Positions 50,976-61,623 of a stretch of DNA of 64,000 bases are shown piece after piece. Source of the stretch: Pirellulaceae bacterium (GTDB lineage Bacteria; Planctomycetota; Planctomycetia; Pirellulales; Pirellulaceae). Numbering within the stretch: the stretch's first letter is position 1; each line of letters begins with the position of its first letter. The notes under the pieces are model-generated. The model ran no database searches and was not told the origin of the DNA. It saw nothing but the letters and a program-made list of their open reading frames with translations. The stretch lies in assembly GCA_023382975.1 (NCBI GenBank), contig JAHDXO010000020.1, positions 90,462 through 154,461 of the forward strand, written 5' to 3'. The position numbers and the translations under genes were made by a program.

Positions 50976-52819
50976 GCCGCGACCTCACGGGTTTTCAGGA
51001 AGAAGTAGCCGTAAATGCTCAAGCCGATCACAAACGCAACGGTCACCAGGAAGTGCTGCGCCAGCAGGTTGCCGTCGATGTTGAAACCGTACGCGACGAA
51101 ACGCGACGTGTTGAAATCGGTGAAATCCGGAAAAACGCGGGCTGCGATCCATAGGAAGAACAGCAGCACCTTGTCAAAGGCCGGCACCGCACGGTCGATC
51201 ACCGGTCCCATGTCGAGTTCGATTGAAACGTTCTTCTGGAAGATGATCCGCAACAAGGCTTCGAGTGGTCCACCACCCGGCAGGTCGCCGGTCACCAGTC
51301 GCAGGACAAACTCCTTGAACAGGCCGATCGTGTAGACAATGGCCGTCGCGAACATGGCCACGGAGCCGCTGAGGAAGGTGCTGAACATCACGCCAAAGAA
51401 GGTGATGATGATCATCTGCAGCCAGATCCCCAGGTAGGCCTTGCTGAAGTTCCACAGAAACGAACCTTCGCGGCCCCGGATGTAGACGTCGGGCTGGGCC
51501 ATGCCGAAATATTGAGCCCCTTCCGAACAGCCGATCCAGACCTCCATCTGCCCTTGCTGGTCGACCAAGTCATGGAACAAGTCCACGTCCTGCAACGTCC
51601 CCTCCTTGGTCACCGCCTTGAGCGATCGGGGAATCGCATGCGTGTACGTCACGAATTCGCGGGCCCCGAACGGCAACGCCTCACTGCTCAGTCCGGTGGT
51701 CGGATTCTTGACGGTGATCGTACCGGCCACCGGCGAAACGATGTCGCCTTTGTAGGTCCGAAACACGCTCAGGTTCATCTCCAGCGGGATGTATTCGGGA
51801 AACTGGTCGGCCGTAATCCCTTGGAATGTCCAGACTCCCGACGCCAGCGAACCACCCTCGATGTACTGGCGATAGGTCCACTCTTTGCCGACGCTAATGC
51901 CCTTGCCGGGGCGTCCGGTTCGGTCGACGAAACGCAGACGGCCGTAGATCGGAACCCGGGCCACCAACGCGCCTTCCGGTGGTCCCACGCGGTACGTGAG
52001 GTTCTCGCCCTCGCCCTCGACCCAGACCGGGTGATCGTGCTCCTTCTTGCGGTCCGTGCGGCCGAACCCGTCCGCCCCGATGGTTACCTCGTGCCGGTGG
52101 CGGGCATCGCGCGACGTCATTCCCGTCATCGCTTGGGAAATCTCGCCGTCCCCCCGCACCGCTTCCATGTCGTCGGGATCGATCGTATGGGTGTGATTCA
52201 AACCGCGGACCACAAAGCCGTAACTGGCCGCGCCCATTAAGACCAGCAGCACCGTGTTCACGGCGCAGAATCCCAAGGCGCGTCCCAGCACGACCTCGGT
52301 CGCTCGTACCGGTTTGGTCACGACCGTAAAGATGGTTCGGTTCTTGATATCGTTCGGCAGACTGAATGTGCTGAGCAGGATCGCCATCGCCAGCACCAGG
52401 AACTCGGTCCACATCAACACGTTGCTGATGTAAAGCCGGGCCGGATGGTCGCTGTCCGGATCGATAAACCACAGGTACAGCAACAACACGCCCGCGAAGA
52501 CGAAAAACACCGAGATCAGGACTCGCCGCCGCAGCGATTCCAGAACCGCCAGTCTCGCGATGGCGGCGATGCGCCGGCAGGTAGTGTTCGGAAAGTCCTT
52601 GGTGATGGCCGTCGCGATCGACTTGGCCACGGCATAAAATCCTTCGCCCGGTCCTTGCACGATGATCATGCGCAGATAGGCGATGAACACCGACGCCACG
52701 GTCAAACCGGCGGCGACGACGAAGAAGAGCAACAAGGCTCCAAGCTGCAATACGCCGTCGGCGTCGACGCGCGGCAACAGCCAAACCAAGAACGGCAGGA
52801 TTTCTTTTTCCAGAACCAT
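50972..52819 (-). CDS. ABC-2 type transporter permease
   Basis: The 615-residue membrane protein has N-terminal helices (LGALLLFFVVAAGLTVASVFIAYL). A second block (LISVFFVFAGVLLLYLWFI, LVLAMAILLSTFSLPNDIKN) and the phrase TIFTVVTKPVRATEVVLGRALG are typical of ABC-2 permeases. A long extracytoplasmic loop (about residues 230-420) separates the two membrane halves, and final helices follow (IWLQMIIITFFGVMFSTFLSG). It lies 4 bp downstream of the ATPase gene. Substrates of ABC-2 exporters include drugs and polysaccharides; not readable here. Confidence 0.85.
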   Translation of the reverse strand: MVLEKEILPFLVWLLPRVDADGVLQLGALLLFFVVAAGLTVASVFIAYLRMIIVQGPGEGFYAVAKSIATAITKDFPNTTCRRIAAIARLAVLESLRRRVLISVFFVFAGVLLLYLWFIDPDSDHPARLYISNVLMWTEFLVLAMAILLSTFSLPNDIKNRTIFTVVTKPVRATEVVLGRALGFCAVNTVLLVLMGAASYGFVVRGLNHTHTIDPDDMEAVRGDGEISQAMTGMTSRDARHRHEVTIGADGFGRTDRKKEHDHPVWVEGEGENLTYRVGPPEGALVARVPIYGRLRFVDRTGRPGKGISVGKEWTYRQYIEGGSLASGVWTFQGITADQFPEYIPLEMNLSVFRTYKGDIVSPVAGTITVKNPTTGLSSEALPFGAREFVTYTHAIPRSLKAVTKEGTLQDVDLFHDLVDQQGQMEVWIGCSEGAQYFGMAQPDVYIRGREGSFLWNFSKAYLGIWLQMIIITFFGVMFSTFLSGSVAMFATAIVYTIGLFKEFVLRLVTGDLPGGGPLEALLRIIFQKNVSIELDMGPVIDRAVPAFDKVLLFFLWIAARVFPDFTDFNTSRFVAYGFNIDGNLLAQHFLVTVAFVIGLSIYGYFFLKTREVAA

Positions 52820-52823
52820 ACGT

Positions 52824-53765
52824 TTACTGCTTCTCTTGCGCCCGGCGTCCGGGCCTGGCTTCGCTGTCGCGCACGATGTTCATGAACAGTTCTTCCAGCG
52901 TCGACGTGGGATTGTCCATCGACAACAGGGTTCCCCGATGCTTGGCAATCACCGATCGGATCTCGTCCTGCGCCTCGCGGCTCAACCCCTTGGCCTGAAT
53001 CTGCGTGACGTCCTGGACTGTCAGCAACCGATCGACGCGCCCCAGTTCCTTCAATTCGCCCTGGTACAGGATCGCGATACGGTCGCAAACGTCCTGTACG
53101 TCGGCCAACAGATGCGAGCACATCAGGACCGTCTTGCCCTCGTCCTTCAATCGCAGAATGAGATCCTTCATGTCCCGCGTGCCGATCGGGTCCAAGCCCG
53201 TCGTCGGCTCGTCCAGCATGATCAGTTCGGGATCGTTGATCAGCGCCTGCGCCAAACCGATGCGCCGCGCCATGCCTTTGGAGTATTCCTTCAATTGCCG
53301 CCGCCGCGCCGATCCCAGATTCACGCTCTCGATCAGTTGGTCGATCCGCTCCCGCCGCAGGGCCGCCGGCATGTCGAACAGCCGTCCGTAGAAGTCCAGC
53401 GTCTCCTCGGCATTCAGGAACCGGTACAGATAGGATTCCTCGGGCAGATAACCGATCCGCTCGTTCTTGGCAACGTCCGTCGCCTCTTTGCCGAACACCA
53501 ACGCCTGGCCGCTGGTCGGAAAAAGCAACCCCAACAACAGCTTCATCGTCGTCGTCTTGCCCGAGCCATTCGGGCCGAGCAGCCCGAAAATCTCGCCGCG
53601 GCGCACTTCCAAATCCAACGCCTTCAAAGCGCGGACCTTCTGGCGCCCCCAGAAATCGCGGTAAACCTTCGTCAGGTTCCGCGTTTCGATGATGACATCG
53701 CTTTCCGGCGACGGCGCCGCGCCGCCCGATGCCGAGGCCATTTCACGTGTCGCTGGCATGTCCAT
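52824..53765 (-). CDS. ABC transporter ATP-binding protein (ABC-2 type)
   Basis: The 313-residue ATPase has Walker A GPNGSGKTT, signature YSKGMARRIGLAQAL, Walker B LIMLDEPTTGLDP and switch region TVLMCSHLLADVQDVCD. The C-terminal part (EIRSVIAKHRGTLLSMDNPTS) is a regulatory tail seen in drug or lipid exporters. The start at 53765 has GGAGAG 5 nt upstream; an in-frame start 23 codons earlier lacks support. It is the first gene of an operon with the permease and the helical protein. Confidence 0.9.
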   Translation of the reverse strand: MDMPATREMASASGGAAPSPESDVIIETRNLTKVYRDFWGRQKVRALKALDLEVRRGEIFGLLGPNGSGKTTTMKLLLGLLFPTSGQALVFGKEATDVAKNERIGYLPEESYLYRFLNAEETLDFYGRLFDMPAALRRERIDQLIESVNLGSARRRQLKEYSKGMARRIGLAQALINDPELIMLDEPTTGLDPIGTRDMKDLILRLKDEGKTVLMCSHLLADVQDVCDRIAILYQGELKELGRVDRLLTVQDVTQIQAKGLSREAQDEIRSVIAKHRGTLLSMDNPTSTLEELFMNIVRDSEARPGRRAQEKQ

Positions 53766-54044
53766 CAAGTCTCTCCGCCCACAGGCTGTTTCGCCGCCTC
53801 GCGTCCGGCCGAATATTCCGGGACCGCCCGGCAAATACGGCTCTTTACGCGATGTTAGTTCTTCTGGTTCGCTCCTCTTGAAAAAAACACCGGCTTGCGC
53901 CGAGTCCGCGAACCGTCCGGCCCCGCCCGGAAACGCCTAACTATAAGTCGAATCCGGCCGCTTGCAAGGTTACCATGTCCGCGCGTGAGCAAATCGGCGG
54001 AAATAGCAGAAAGAGCCGAGACGAAAATCCCAGTAATGAGGGTT

Positions 54045-55170
<1,126 letters not shown>

Positions 55171-55190
<20 letters not shown>

Positions 55191-56025
55191 AAGTCAGTTC
55201 TTCCTTGGGTTTCGGCGCCTCGCCCAATTCGTAGGCACAGCGACGAAAGCGATCGAGTCCTCGCCGTTCGCGAGTCCCCAGATAAAAGTACAAGTTGTCC
55301 CGCAGGTATTGCAGCGTCCGCTCGTAGGTTAACCCGACGTGCGGTGCTTCGAGCTTGGCGATCGATTCCAGGTTGGCGACGCCCGCGTCGCGAGCGGCGG
55401 CCAACTCGGCTTCCAAGCCGCCGGTGTCGACTCCAGGCCGAGCGACCCACATCGCAAACACGAACGGCAATTCGGACCAGCGGCACCATTGGTCCCCCAG
55501 ATCCCAGCACTCGCGGTAGACACCGGCAGGCGGATGGATCGCGCGATCCCCAATCAGCAATACCGCGTCGCTGGTGGCTTGAGTCACATCGGCGGCGTGG
55601 GGCAGGATTTGCAAACGCGGCGAAAGGCCGAAACGAGCCTTCAGCAGGATGCGGGCCAGCACGGCGCTCGATCTCGAGCCTTCGTCCAGGGCAAGCGTCC
55701 GGATTTGATCCATCGGGCGGCGACTGAGCAGTTTGACGCTCAGTACCGGACCACGGCATCCGATGCAGGCGTCCGAGACGATCGAGTAGCCGGGGTGCCG
55801 AAAGTACTCGATCGACGGAATGAGGGCAATGTCGAGTTCCCCACCATTCAGCCGATCCGCAAGTCGGCTGGGAAGATCGTACTCAAGATCGACCTCCGTC
55901 GCCCGCTCGGCCAATCCATACACCAACGGCTTGGTGTTCAGATACGAAACGGCTCCGACCCGAATCCGTGCTGAATCTGCCGGATGCGATGCACCAGAAA
56001 CCGGATTGGAGCCCACGAGATTCAC
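55171..56025 (-). CDS. mqnA: Chorismate dehydratase MqnA
   Basis: MqnA dehydrates chorismate to 3-enolpyruvyl-benzoate, the first step of the futalosine route. The 284-residue protein has the family pattern RVGAVSYLNTKPLVYGLAE, ALIPSIEYFRHPGYSIVSD, GPVLSVKLLSRRP and LALDEGSRSSAVLARILL. It continues with WSELPFVFAMWVARPG, a periplasmic-binding-protein-like fold. The start is GTG at 56025. mqnC follows with an overlapping reading frame. The genes for mqnB, mqnD and mqnE are not in the window. Confidence 0.94.
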
Positions 56026-56383
56026 GTCACAAAATCCTCAACCATCATGATCGTTCCAGATTGTATGCCCAGGAAGATGGTTCACAAGTCGGCTTTCTTC
56101 GTAGCACGGGCTGCCAACCTGTGCGGACTTCCCAGTCCCCTTGCAGGTCCGCAAGCGAAATTCCACCCAAGCCATCACTCCCCACCTGTTTATCCGTTAC
56201 GGTGCCGACCAATTAACCGCGATCAAGGCCCTGCCATGCCGTCGCACAGCGCGGGTTCGACTTCGATCACTCGCCAAAATCGGGGCATGCGACTATGATT
56301 CCGAAGCCACCGTAGCCACCTTCCCCTGAGGCAACGCGACGAGGTTGCGAGAAACTCGGACAGTGTTTTCAGCAGGTTTCGCG
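56026..56383. other. Divergent intergenic region, 358 bp
   Basis: No gene was recognised. It should contain promoters for mqnA-mqnC (minus strand) and the SDR gene (plus strand). Short open frames here lack start signals. No clear -35/-10 pair or operator was identified. Confidence 0.4.
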
Positions 56384-57847
56384 ATGAACAATCTTCCGCG
56401 CCGCATTCTGCTCACCGGCGCCAGCGGCTACGTTGGCGGTCGGTTGCTTCCCTTGCTCGAACAGCGCGGAGACGCGGTCCGCTGCCTGTCACGCAAGCCG
56501 AAGAACTTGCTGTCGCGAGTTGCGCCGGGAACGGAAGTTGTTCGTGGTGACGTCCTGGATCGAGCGTCCTTGGACGCCGCGATGGCAGGCGTCGATACGG
56601 CCTACTACTTCGTCCACTCGATGGGCACGCTCAAGGACTTTGAGGAGCAAGACCGCACGGCGGCGATCCATTTCGCCGATGCCGCTCGGCAGGCCGGCGT
56701 GCGACGCATCGTCTACTTGGGCGGTCTGGGCGAATCCGACGCGAGGCTATCCAAACACCTGCGCAGCCGTCACGAGACGGGCGAGTTGCTGCGAAGGTCG
56801 GGGGCGCAGGTGATTGAGTTCCGCGCGTCGATCGTCATCGGCTCCGGCAGTCTGTCGTTCGAATTGATCCGGGCGCTGGTCCAGCGTCTGCCGGTCATGA
56901 TCTGCCCGCGTTGGGTAGGCGTGATGACTCAGCCGATCGCCGTCGAAGATCTGCTCGGCTACTTGACCGAGGCATTGGAATTGCCGGCTGGCGAGTCCGT
57001 CATTTACGAGATCGGCGGTCCGGACCAGGTTTCCTACGGCGACATCATGCACGAGTACGCTCGACAGCGCGGCCTGCGGCGTTGGATGATCCCGGTGCCC
57101 GTGCTGACGCCCTACCTGTCCAGTCTGTGGCTCGGACTGGTCACGCCCATCCACGCACGAATCGGCCGCAAGTTGGTCGGCAGCCTGAGGAACCCCACCT
57201 TGGTCACGGACCGAGCGGCGCTGCAGGTGTTCAGCGTCCAGCCGCGAGGTCTGCGCGAATCGATCGCACGAGCACTGGTCAACGAGGACCGCGAGTTCGC
57301 CGAAACGCGGTGGTCCGACGCGCTCTCGTCGACCGGAAAACCGAAATCCTGGGGCGGCGTCCGGTTCGGCTCGCGGTTGGTCGATTCACGCACCATCGAT
57401 GTCGCCGTCCCACCCAGCGAGGCCTTCGCGCCGATCCAGCGAATCGGTGGTCAAACGGGCTGGTACTTCGGGACGTGGCTATGGCGAGTGCGGGGCTTCC
57501 TGGATCGATTGGTCGGCGGCGTCGGCTTGCGGCGGGGCCGGCGCGACCCGGTCGATCTGCGGGTCGGCGAGGCGCTGGATTTCTGGCGCGTCGAGCAATT
57601 CGAGCCGGAGCGCCTGCTCCGGTTGCAGGCTGAGATGAAAGTCCCCGGCCGGGCGTGGCTGGAATTCGAGGTTCACGGCGACGAGCGGACAAGCACGATC
57701 CGGCAAACCGCTCTGTTTGATCCGGTCGGACTATTCGGGCTGGTCTACTGGTACTCGTTGTACCCGCTGCACGAGTTGGTATTCGCCGGAATGTTGCGAC
57801 GGATCGCCCGCGCGGCGGTGGCCGGGCGCCGGGACGCCCAGCCATGA
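56384..57847 (+). CDS. NAD(P)-binding SDR with C-terminal DUF2867 domain
   Basis: The 487-residue protein has an extended/atypical short-chain-dehydrogenase fold: ILLTGASGYVGGRLLPLL (TGxxGYxG nucleotide loop), VVRGDVLDRASLDAAMAG, YYFVHSMG and RIVYLGGLGE, with a VIEFRASIVIG segment. The C-terminal 170 residues (PPSEAFAPIQRIGGQTGWYFG, FEPERLLRLQAEMKVPGRAWL) match DUF2867. Family members are linked to nucleoside-diphosphate-sugar or ubiquinone-like metabolism, without a fixed reaction. The start at 56384 has a weak AGGT upstream; an earlier in-frame TTG at 56345 is less likely. Confidence 0.85.
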   Translation: MNNLPRRILLTGASGYVGGRLLPLLEQRGDAVRCLSRKPKNLLSRVAPGTEVVRGDVLDRASLDAAMAGVDTAYYFVHSMGTLKDFEEQDRTAAIHFADAARQAGVRRIVYLGGLGESDARLSKHLRSRHETGELLRRSGAQVIEFRASIVIGSGSLSFELIRALVQRLPVMICPRWVGVMTQPIAVEDLLGYLTEALELPAGESVIYEIGGPDQVSYGDIMHEYARQRGLRRWMIPVPVLTPYLSSLWLGLVTPIHARIGRKLVGSLRNPTLVTDRAALQVFSVQPRGLRESIARALVNEDREFAETRWSDALSSTGKPKSWGGVRFGSRLVDSRTIDVAVPPSEAFAPIQRIGGQTGWYFGTWLWRVRGFLDRLVGGVGLRRGRRDPVDLRVGEALDFWRVEQFEPERLLRLQAEMKVPGRAWLEFEVHGDERTSTIRQTALFDPVGLFGLVYWYSLYPLHELVFAGMLRRIARAAVAGRRDAQP

Positions 57848-58009
57848 TCGTCGGACCGGCGGCCACGGTTGGCATGGCTGCCTTGTCAAACGTCGAGATT
57901 CGGCAACAATTTCGGGGTGCGTGGCCAGGATACTGCCTTGCCCGCCGAGCACGCGGGGCGTTGCCCACGCGGCGGAACGATCATAGGTGCAACGAGGAGC
58001 CGAAGTGCG

Positions 58010-58399
58010 ATGGGAAAAATCACGATTCTGTTCGGCGGACTGTTGATTCTGCTGGGCGCAGGGGTCTATGCCGGTCTGGCTGCGATCGAAGGCGAAACGC
58101 CGAGCAAGACGGCCTTGATCCCCGCCTTTTTTGGCCTGCCGATCGCTTTGCTGGGCGTCTTGGCTTTGAACGACGGATATCGCAAACACGCCATGCACGT
58201 GGTCGCCGTCCTGGCTCTGCTCGGGTTGATCGCCCCGTTGTCGCGGTTGGCCATGCAAGTAGCGCGCGGAGCCGACGTCGCGCTGCTGCCTATGGCCTCG
58301 ATGATCCTGATGGCACTGCTGAGCGGCGGATTGCTCGCGCTGTGCGTGAAATCCTTCATCGACGCCCGGCGGCGCCGCACGATGAGCGGCGGTAGCTGA
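58010..58399 (+). CDS. Small four-helix membrane protein
   Basis: The 129-residue protein consists of four hydrophobic segments: ITILFGGLLILLGAGVYAGL, LIPAFFGLPIALLGVLAL, VVAVLALLGLIAPLSRLAM and MASMILMALLSGGLLALCV. Short polar loops and a basic C-terminus (FIDARRRRTMS) complete it. It is probably an inner-membrane protein of unknown role. GAGGAG at 57994-57999 lies 10 nt before the ATG at 58010, which sets the start. It lies 162 bp downstream of the SDR gene. Confidence 0.72.
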   Translation: MGKITILFGGLLILLGAGVYAGLAAIEGETPSKTALIPAFFGLPIALLGVLALNDGYRKHAMHVVAVLALLGLIAPLSRLAMQVARGADVALLPMASMILMALLSGGLLALCVKSFIDARRRRTMSGGS

Positions 58400-58523
58400 G
58401 TCACTGAGTCAGGGCGATCTCAACTGCTCTTGCTTCCGCGATCCGAGATCGGTCAGAATACTGCCGACGCCAGTCTCTTTGACGGCTCTGACAGCTTTGG
58501 CAATCGACGCAGGAGGCAGTGCC

Positions 58524-59603
58524 ATGTCGTTCGCAGGATGCTGGAAGTGGGTGATCGTGCCCGCGGTGATCTTGATCGGAGCCGCTGGCAGAGCGGAAGT
58601 CCCGCTGGTCGTCTTCGACGTTCCGCTCATCGCTGAATGCCGGGACGTGACCCCGCGAGGCTTTCGAGAAGCGTATCAACGCCAGATCATCGAAGCGGTG
58701 TTCAAAATGTCGCCGCAGCTCGTGGCAGGCGACGAGTCCGACCTGAAGAAACTGCTCTATGAGATCTCCACCGAACAGCAGATGCCCGTGGTCAGCTACC
58801 TGCCCAGCGCCGAGGTCGCCACGGATGTCGTCAACGGGACGATCGCGATCCAGAACAGCAGCCGTCACGGCGAGGTCAGTTTTCGATATCTCATTCTTCC
58901 AACCACCGGGGATGGAAAGCTGACGGGCGACCTGGAATCGTCGCACGCGCAGTTCGGCCTTCTCGCACCGAGGCAGCTTCTGATGGCAGCCGGAACGATC
59001 GAGCGGGGATACGGCGTCTACTTCGAGCTGCGACCTTCTTCTCAGGACACCCTGCAAAAGCAGAGAGAATTCGCTTGCTTGTTTGATGTTCCCGCCGCCT
59101 GGCGCGCCGACACCGTGACCATTCGGTGTACCGCCAAAGGTTTCAAGCGGGGATTGGGCGGTCTGCTCGATTCGGACGTGGACTGCGGTTCGGGCCTACT
59201 TTGCGTCGGGCTGTACAAGCGAGACGACGGGCAGGCAAGGGCGTACGCCGACATGCTCGCCAGGAAGCAGCAGGTGTATCTCAGCAGGTTGGCAGAGCAA
59301 GCGAGGAGGCCGAAGCCATCGGGGCTGTTGAATTCATTGACCGTTCTGGACCGCCTGCTCTCGGGACAGAAGACGACAACCGACGTCTCCAATGCGATTG
59401 CCATCGGTGCCGCCGTTCAGTCTCAGATCGATGAACGAAGTCTATCCTCCGTCGTGCCGGAAATCCGGTCCGGCGGCGGAATGAAGATGTTCGACGATGA
59501 CGAAGGGCCGCTGTCGGCAATTCCCCCGGACGCGCAAGCCGCCTTCGAAGCGATGAATGCCGCCAAGGACGAACTACGCAGCATGAACGGCAAAGACGAT
59601 TAA
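58524..59603 (+). CDS. Exported protein of unknown function
   Basis: The 359-residue protein has an N-terminal signal peptide (WKWVIVPAVILIGAAGRAE). The mature part mixes strands and helices (VPLVVFDVPLIAECRDV; GEVSFRYLILPTTGDGKLTG; GVYFELRPSSQDTLQKQREF) without a recognised domain. AGGAGG at 58511-58516, 7 nt before the ATG at 58524, sets the start. The C-terminus is Ala/Met/Asp-rich (EAMNAAKDELRSMNGKDD). It is the last confidently coding gene before the gene-poor region. Confidence 0.7.
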   Translation: MSFAGCWKWVIVPAVILIGAAGRAEVPLVVFDVPLIAECRDVTPRGFREAYQRQIIEAVFKMSPQLVAGDESDLKKLLYEISTEQQMPVVSYLPSAEVATDVVNGTIAIQNSSRHGEVSFRYLILPTTGDGKLTGDLESSHAQFGLLAPRQLLMAAGTIERGYGVYFELRPSSQDTLQKQREFACLFDVPAAWRADTVTIRCTAKGFKRGLGGLLDSDVDCGSGLLCVGLYKRDDGQARAYADMLARKQQVYLSRLAEQARRPKPSGLLNSLTVLDRLLSGQKTTTDVSNAIAIGAAVQSQIDERSLSSVVPEIRSGGGMKMFDDDEGPLSAIPPDAQAAFEAMNAAKDELRSMNGKDD

Positions 59604-61302
59604 TTTCCCGCCCGCCCAGCCACAGGCATCAGCGTGCGTTGTCTAAGGGCAAGTCCAAGGACAGCCTGTCTGAAAGATTCGGGAATCCTTCGAACTCGAA
59701 ATGACTCTGCGGTGGCCCAGTGCCAGCGGACCCAAGCTGTCGTTCGCTCCGTTCAAGATGCACTCCACGCGGAGTTCCCGGGTTTCTACCTGGGGGTTAT
59801 TACCTACCCACCGTCCTGCCAGTTCGAGTCCACGGCATCGGACCTGGCCCTGCCGCAGAACTTGTGCATCCGCGAAGGGCGCTTGGTGAGCAATTGGCGA
59901 GGCGTGCTCAGAAGATCTGACCAAGCCAGACCGTGGTAGCAAATCTGGGGCGGGGGCCGGAAAACAAAACGTTGTTTGACCGTTGGTCCCAGCACAGCTC
60001 AGACGAACGCCACGGGCGTAGACAGCGTCAGCGATGCGAGCGATCATCCTTCCCAAGAGTCCGATGGTGCCAAGACCCGCCCCGCCTCGTTCCTCTTGCG
60101 AAGACCGAGCCAGAGCAGGAGCATGATGATCCAGATATGAAGCAGCCTTCTAGTCAGGTACCGCTTGGGAATGTCGAGAGTGTGTGCCAAAGTAAGGGCG
60201 TAACGTTTTGGATCATCGCTTCAGTTTCATTCCCTAGGTCAGGGTTTCGTGACTTCAATGTCTCCCGAAGCACGTAAGGCAAGCTGTCTGTCATGCCATT
60301 TCCCCTTGTGTTTGTGAGACTGCCGTTTAGGGAAAGTAGTTCGAACGTAGGTGAGTCTACCAAACGCCTCATATGACGGGAAGCGTCTCCGGGTTCACAT
60401 AAATCAAGCTGCATATTGGCCGACTGGGACCCACGAGTCTTCCAGCCGGGCAGGTGTAGCTCGCCAAACTGCCTAGACCTCCGAAGGTGTTCCGCTAGTC
60501 GTGGTCTATGTTGTCACGGTTCCGAAACACTTCCACCGGGTGCTCTGCTCCTTGCCACGATTGTGTTTTGAATCCGGATGTGGATCAGTGATCATATACC
60601 TCGGGTGGCCATGTTCGTCCACTTTGGGGTCATGTTCCGGTTCGGTGATCCGGTAGATACGAGACCGGGTTGGCGCGGAACGTTTGGATGGATGATCGGC
60701 TGCCGGCAGCTTGGTTCGATATGCTGCGTCGGAAGGCATGATGTACGGATCCACGAGACGGAGCAGATGCGGCGCATGCTTGGGTTCGCGGAGGGGAGAT
60801 GGGCGGATAGCCGGCGCAACGCTGCCGTCGGTTCACTGCGGTGACGATCGCTGTAGACTAACGCCGGATGTCGCGGATCGTGGTAGCGTGGTCGGTGAAG
60901 ATGGCGTGCTTGCCGTGGCTGGGGCAGGTCGCCGGCCGCCGGAGCGGCCGAGCTGGTTGACCGTTTTTGGCCCGCTTGGGGGGATGGCTGTCGAGGCCTT
61001 CCGACCGAGGTGCCGACCGTGGTGCCGGATCGTCGCCAAGCCGTCCGTACCCCTGGAACCGTTTCCGTCCTGATTGCTGCTCACCCGTGGATGCCGGTGC
61101 GTTTGCCGTCCGTTTGGTCCACCCGTTGTGCATGCCCGACCGGGGCCGTTGTGGTTCGGTTCATCTTGCTCTGCCTTTGCCTTCCCGTGTCGCGGGGCCG
61201 GATTGGGGGACTGTCGTAGCAAGCCCGTGCCAGGGGAACCTGTCACGTGGCCTGCCTTCTCGCCAGATGGGTTGTTTTCCGGCCGCCAGCTTCGCGGACG
61301 TT
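59604..61302. other. Gene-poor region, 1.7 kb
   Basis: No convincing gene was found. Open frames are short, overlap on both strands and lack family features. One minus-strand frame (60154-60294) has AAGGGGAAA before its ATG and would give a 46-residue peptide. One frame over, directly after it, lies a hydrophobic segment (LHIWIIMLLLWLGLRKR), so this could be a frameshifted small membrane gene. The region includes a hairpin at 60931-60960 that is inversely repeated at 61624-61653. The DNA looks like eroded accessory sequence. Confidence 0.45.
60931..60960 (-). repeat. Inverted copy of the hairpin element at 61624-61653
   Basis: Read on the minus strand, these 30 bases match 61624-61653 with a single mismatch. 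The copy forms a 7-bp stem (CGGCCGC / GCGGCCG) with a 4-nt loop. It lies in gene-poor DNA, so the gene it would terminate (on the minus strand) is not evident. Confidence 0.75.
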
Positions 61303-61371
61303 CCTCCTGAAAGGTTTCGTTGATTCAGCGGGGGGAAAGCGAATGAACAACGAAACCTTTCAAAAAGGAGG
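61303..61371 (+). promoter_or_regulatory. Stem-loop that buries the ribosome binding site of the 80-residue protein gene
   Basis: TGAAAGGTTTCGTTG at 61308-61322 is a perfect 15-bp reverse complement of CAACGAAACCTTTCA at 61348-61362, enclosing a 25-nt loop. Outside it, CCTCC at 61303-61307 can pair with GGAGG at 61367-61371, which is the Shine-Dalgarno sequence of the gene starting at 61380. A four-A bulge separates the two stems. Folded this way the ribosome binding site is closed, so translation would need the stem opened. Whether it acts as a thermosensor, ligand switch or protein operator cannot be told from sequence. Confidence 0.7.
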
Positions 61372-61379
61372 AACTGAAA

Positions 61380-61622
61380 ATGGCAAAGCAAGAAGCACCG
61401 TACACCATCCGCGTTGGTCGAGGCATCAAAGCCAAGGTATGGACCAACAACGGCAGCAAGAGCACCTGGTACAACGTCACGTTCGCCCGCAGCTACCGGG
61501 ACGAAGACGGCAACTACCAGGACGCGGACAGCTTCGGCCGCGACGACCTGCTGCACCTGGCCCGTGCCGCGGAGAAGGCTTTCGACTTCATCAACTGCCA
61601 GATCCAAGCCGACGAAGAGTAG
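61380..61622 (+). CDS. Small conserved accessory protein, possibly single-strand-DNA-binding-like
   Basis: The 80-residue protein contains IRVGRGIKAKVWTNNG, TWYNVTFARSYRDEDGNYQD and DSFGRDDLLHLARAAEKAF. This pattern (a K-x-W strand, NVTF-R-Y hairpin, DLL helix) recurs in small orphan proteins near plasmids and mobile elements in several phyla. A nucleic-acid-binding role is inferred, not shown. The ATG at 61380 follows GGAGG with 8 nt spacing, and that ribosome binding site is enclosed by the long stem-loop at 61303-61371. A GC-rich hairpin follows the stop. Confidence 0.8.
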   Translation: MAKQEAPYTIRVGRGIKAKVWTNNGSKSTWYNVTFARSYRDEDGNYQDADSFGRDDLLHLARAAEKAFDFINCQIQADEE

Positions 61623-61623
61623 T

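Noticed and set aside
59643..60056. A 137-codon minus-strand open frame after the last exported protein gene
   Set aside because: It has no ribosome binding site or recognisable motif, and it overlaps equally long frames on the other strand.
60833..61246. A 137-codon minus-strand open frame in the gene-poor region
   Set aside because: Its composition is Pro/Arg/Ser/Thr-rich and low complexity. It contains the hairpin repeat, and it has no start signal or family likeness.
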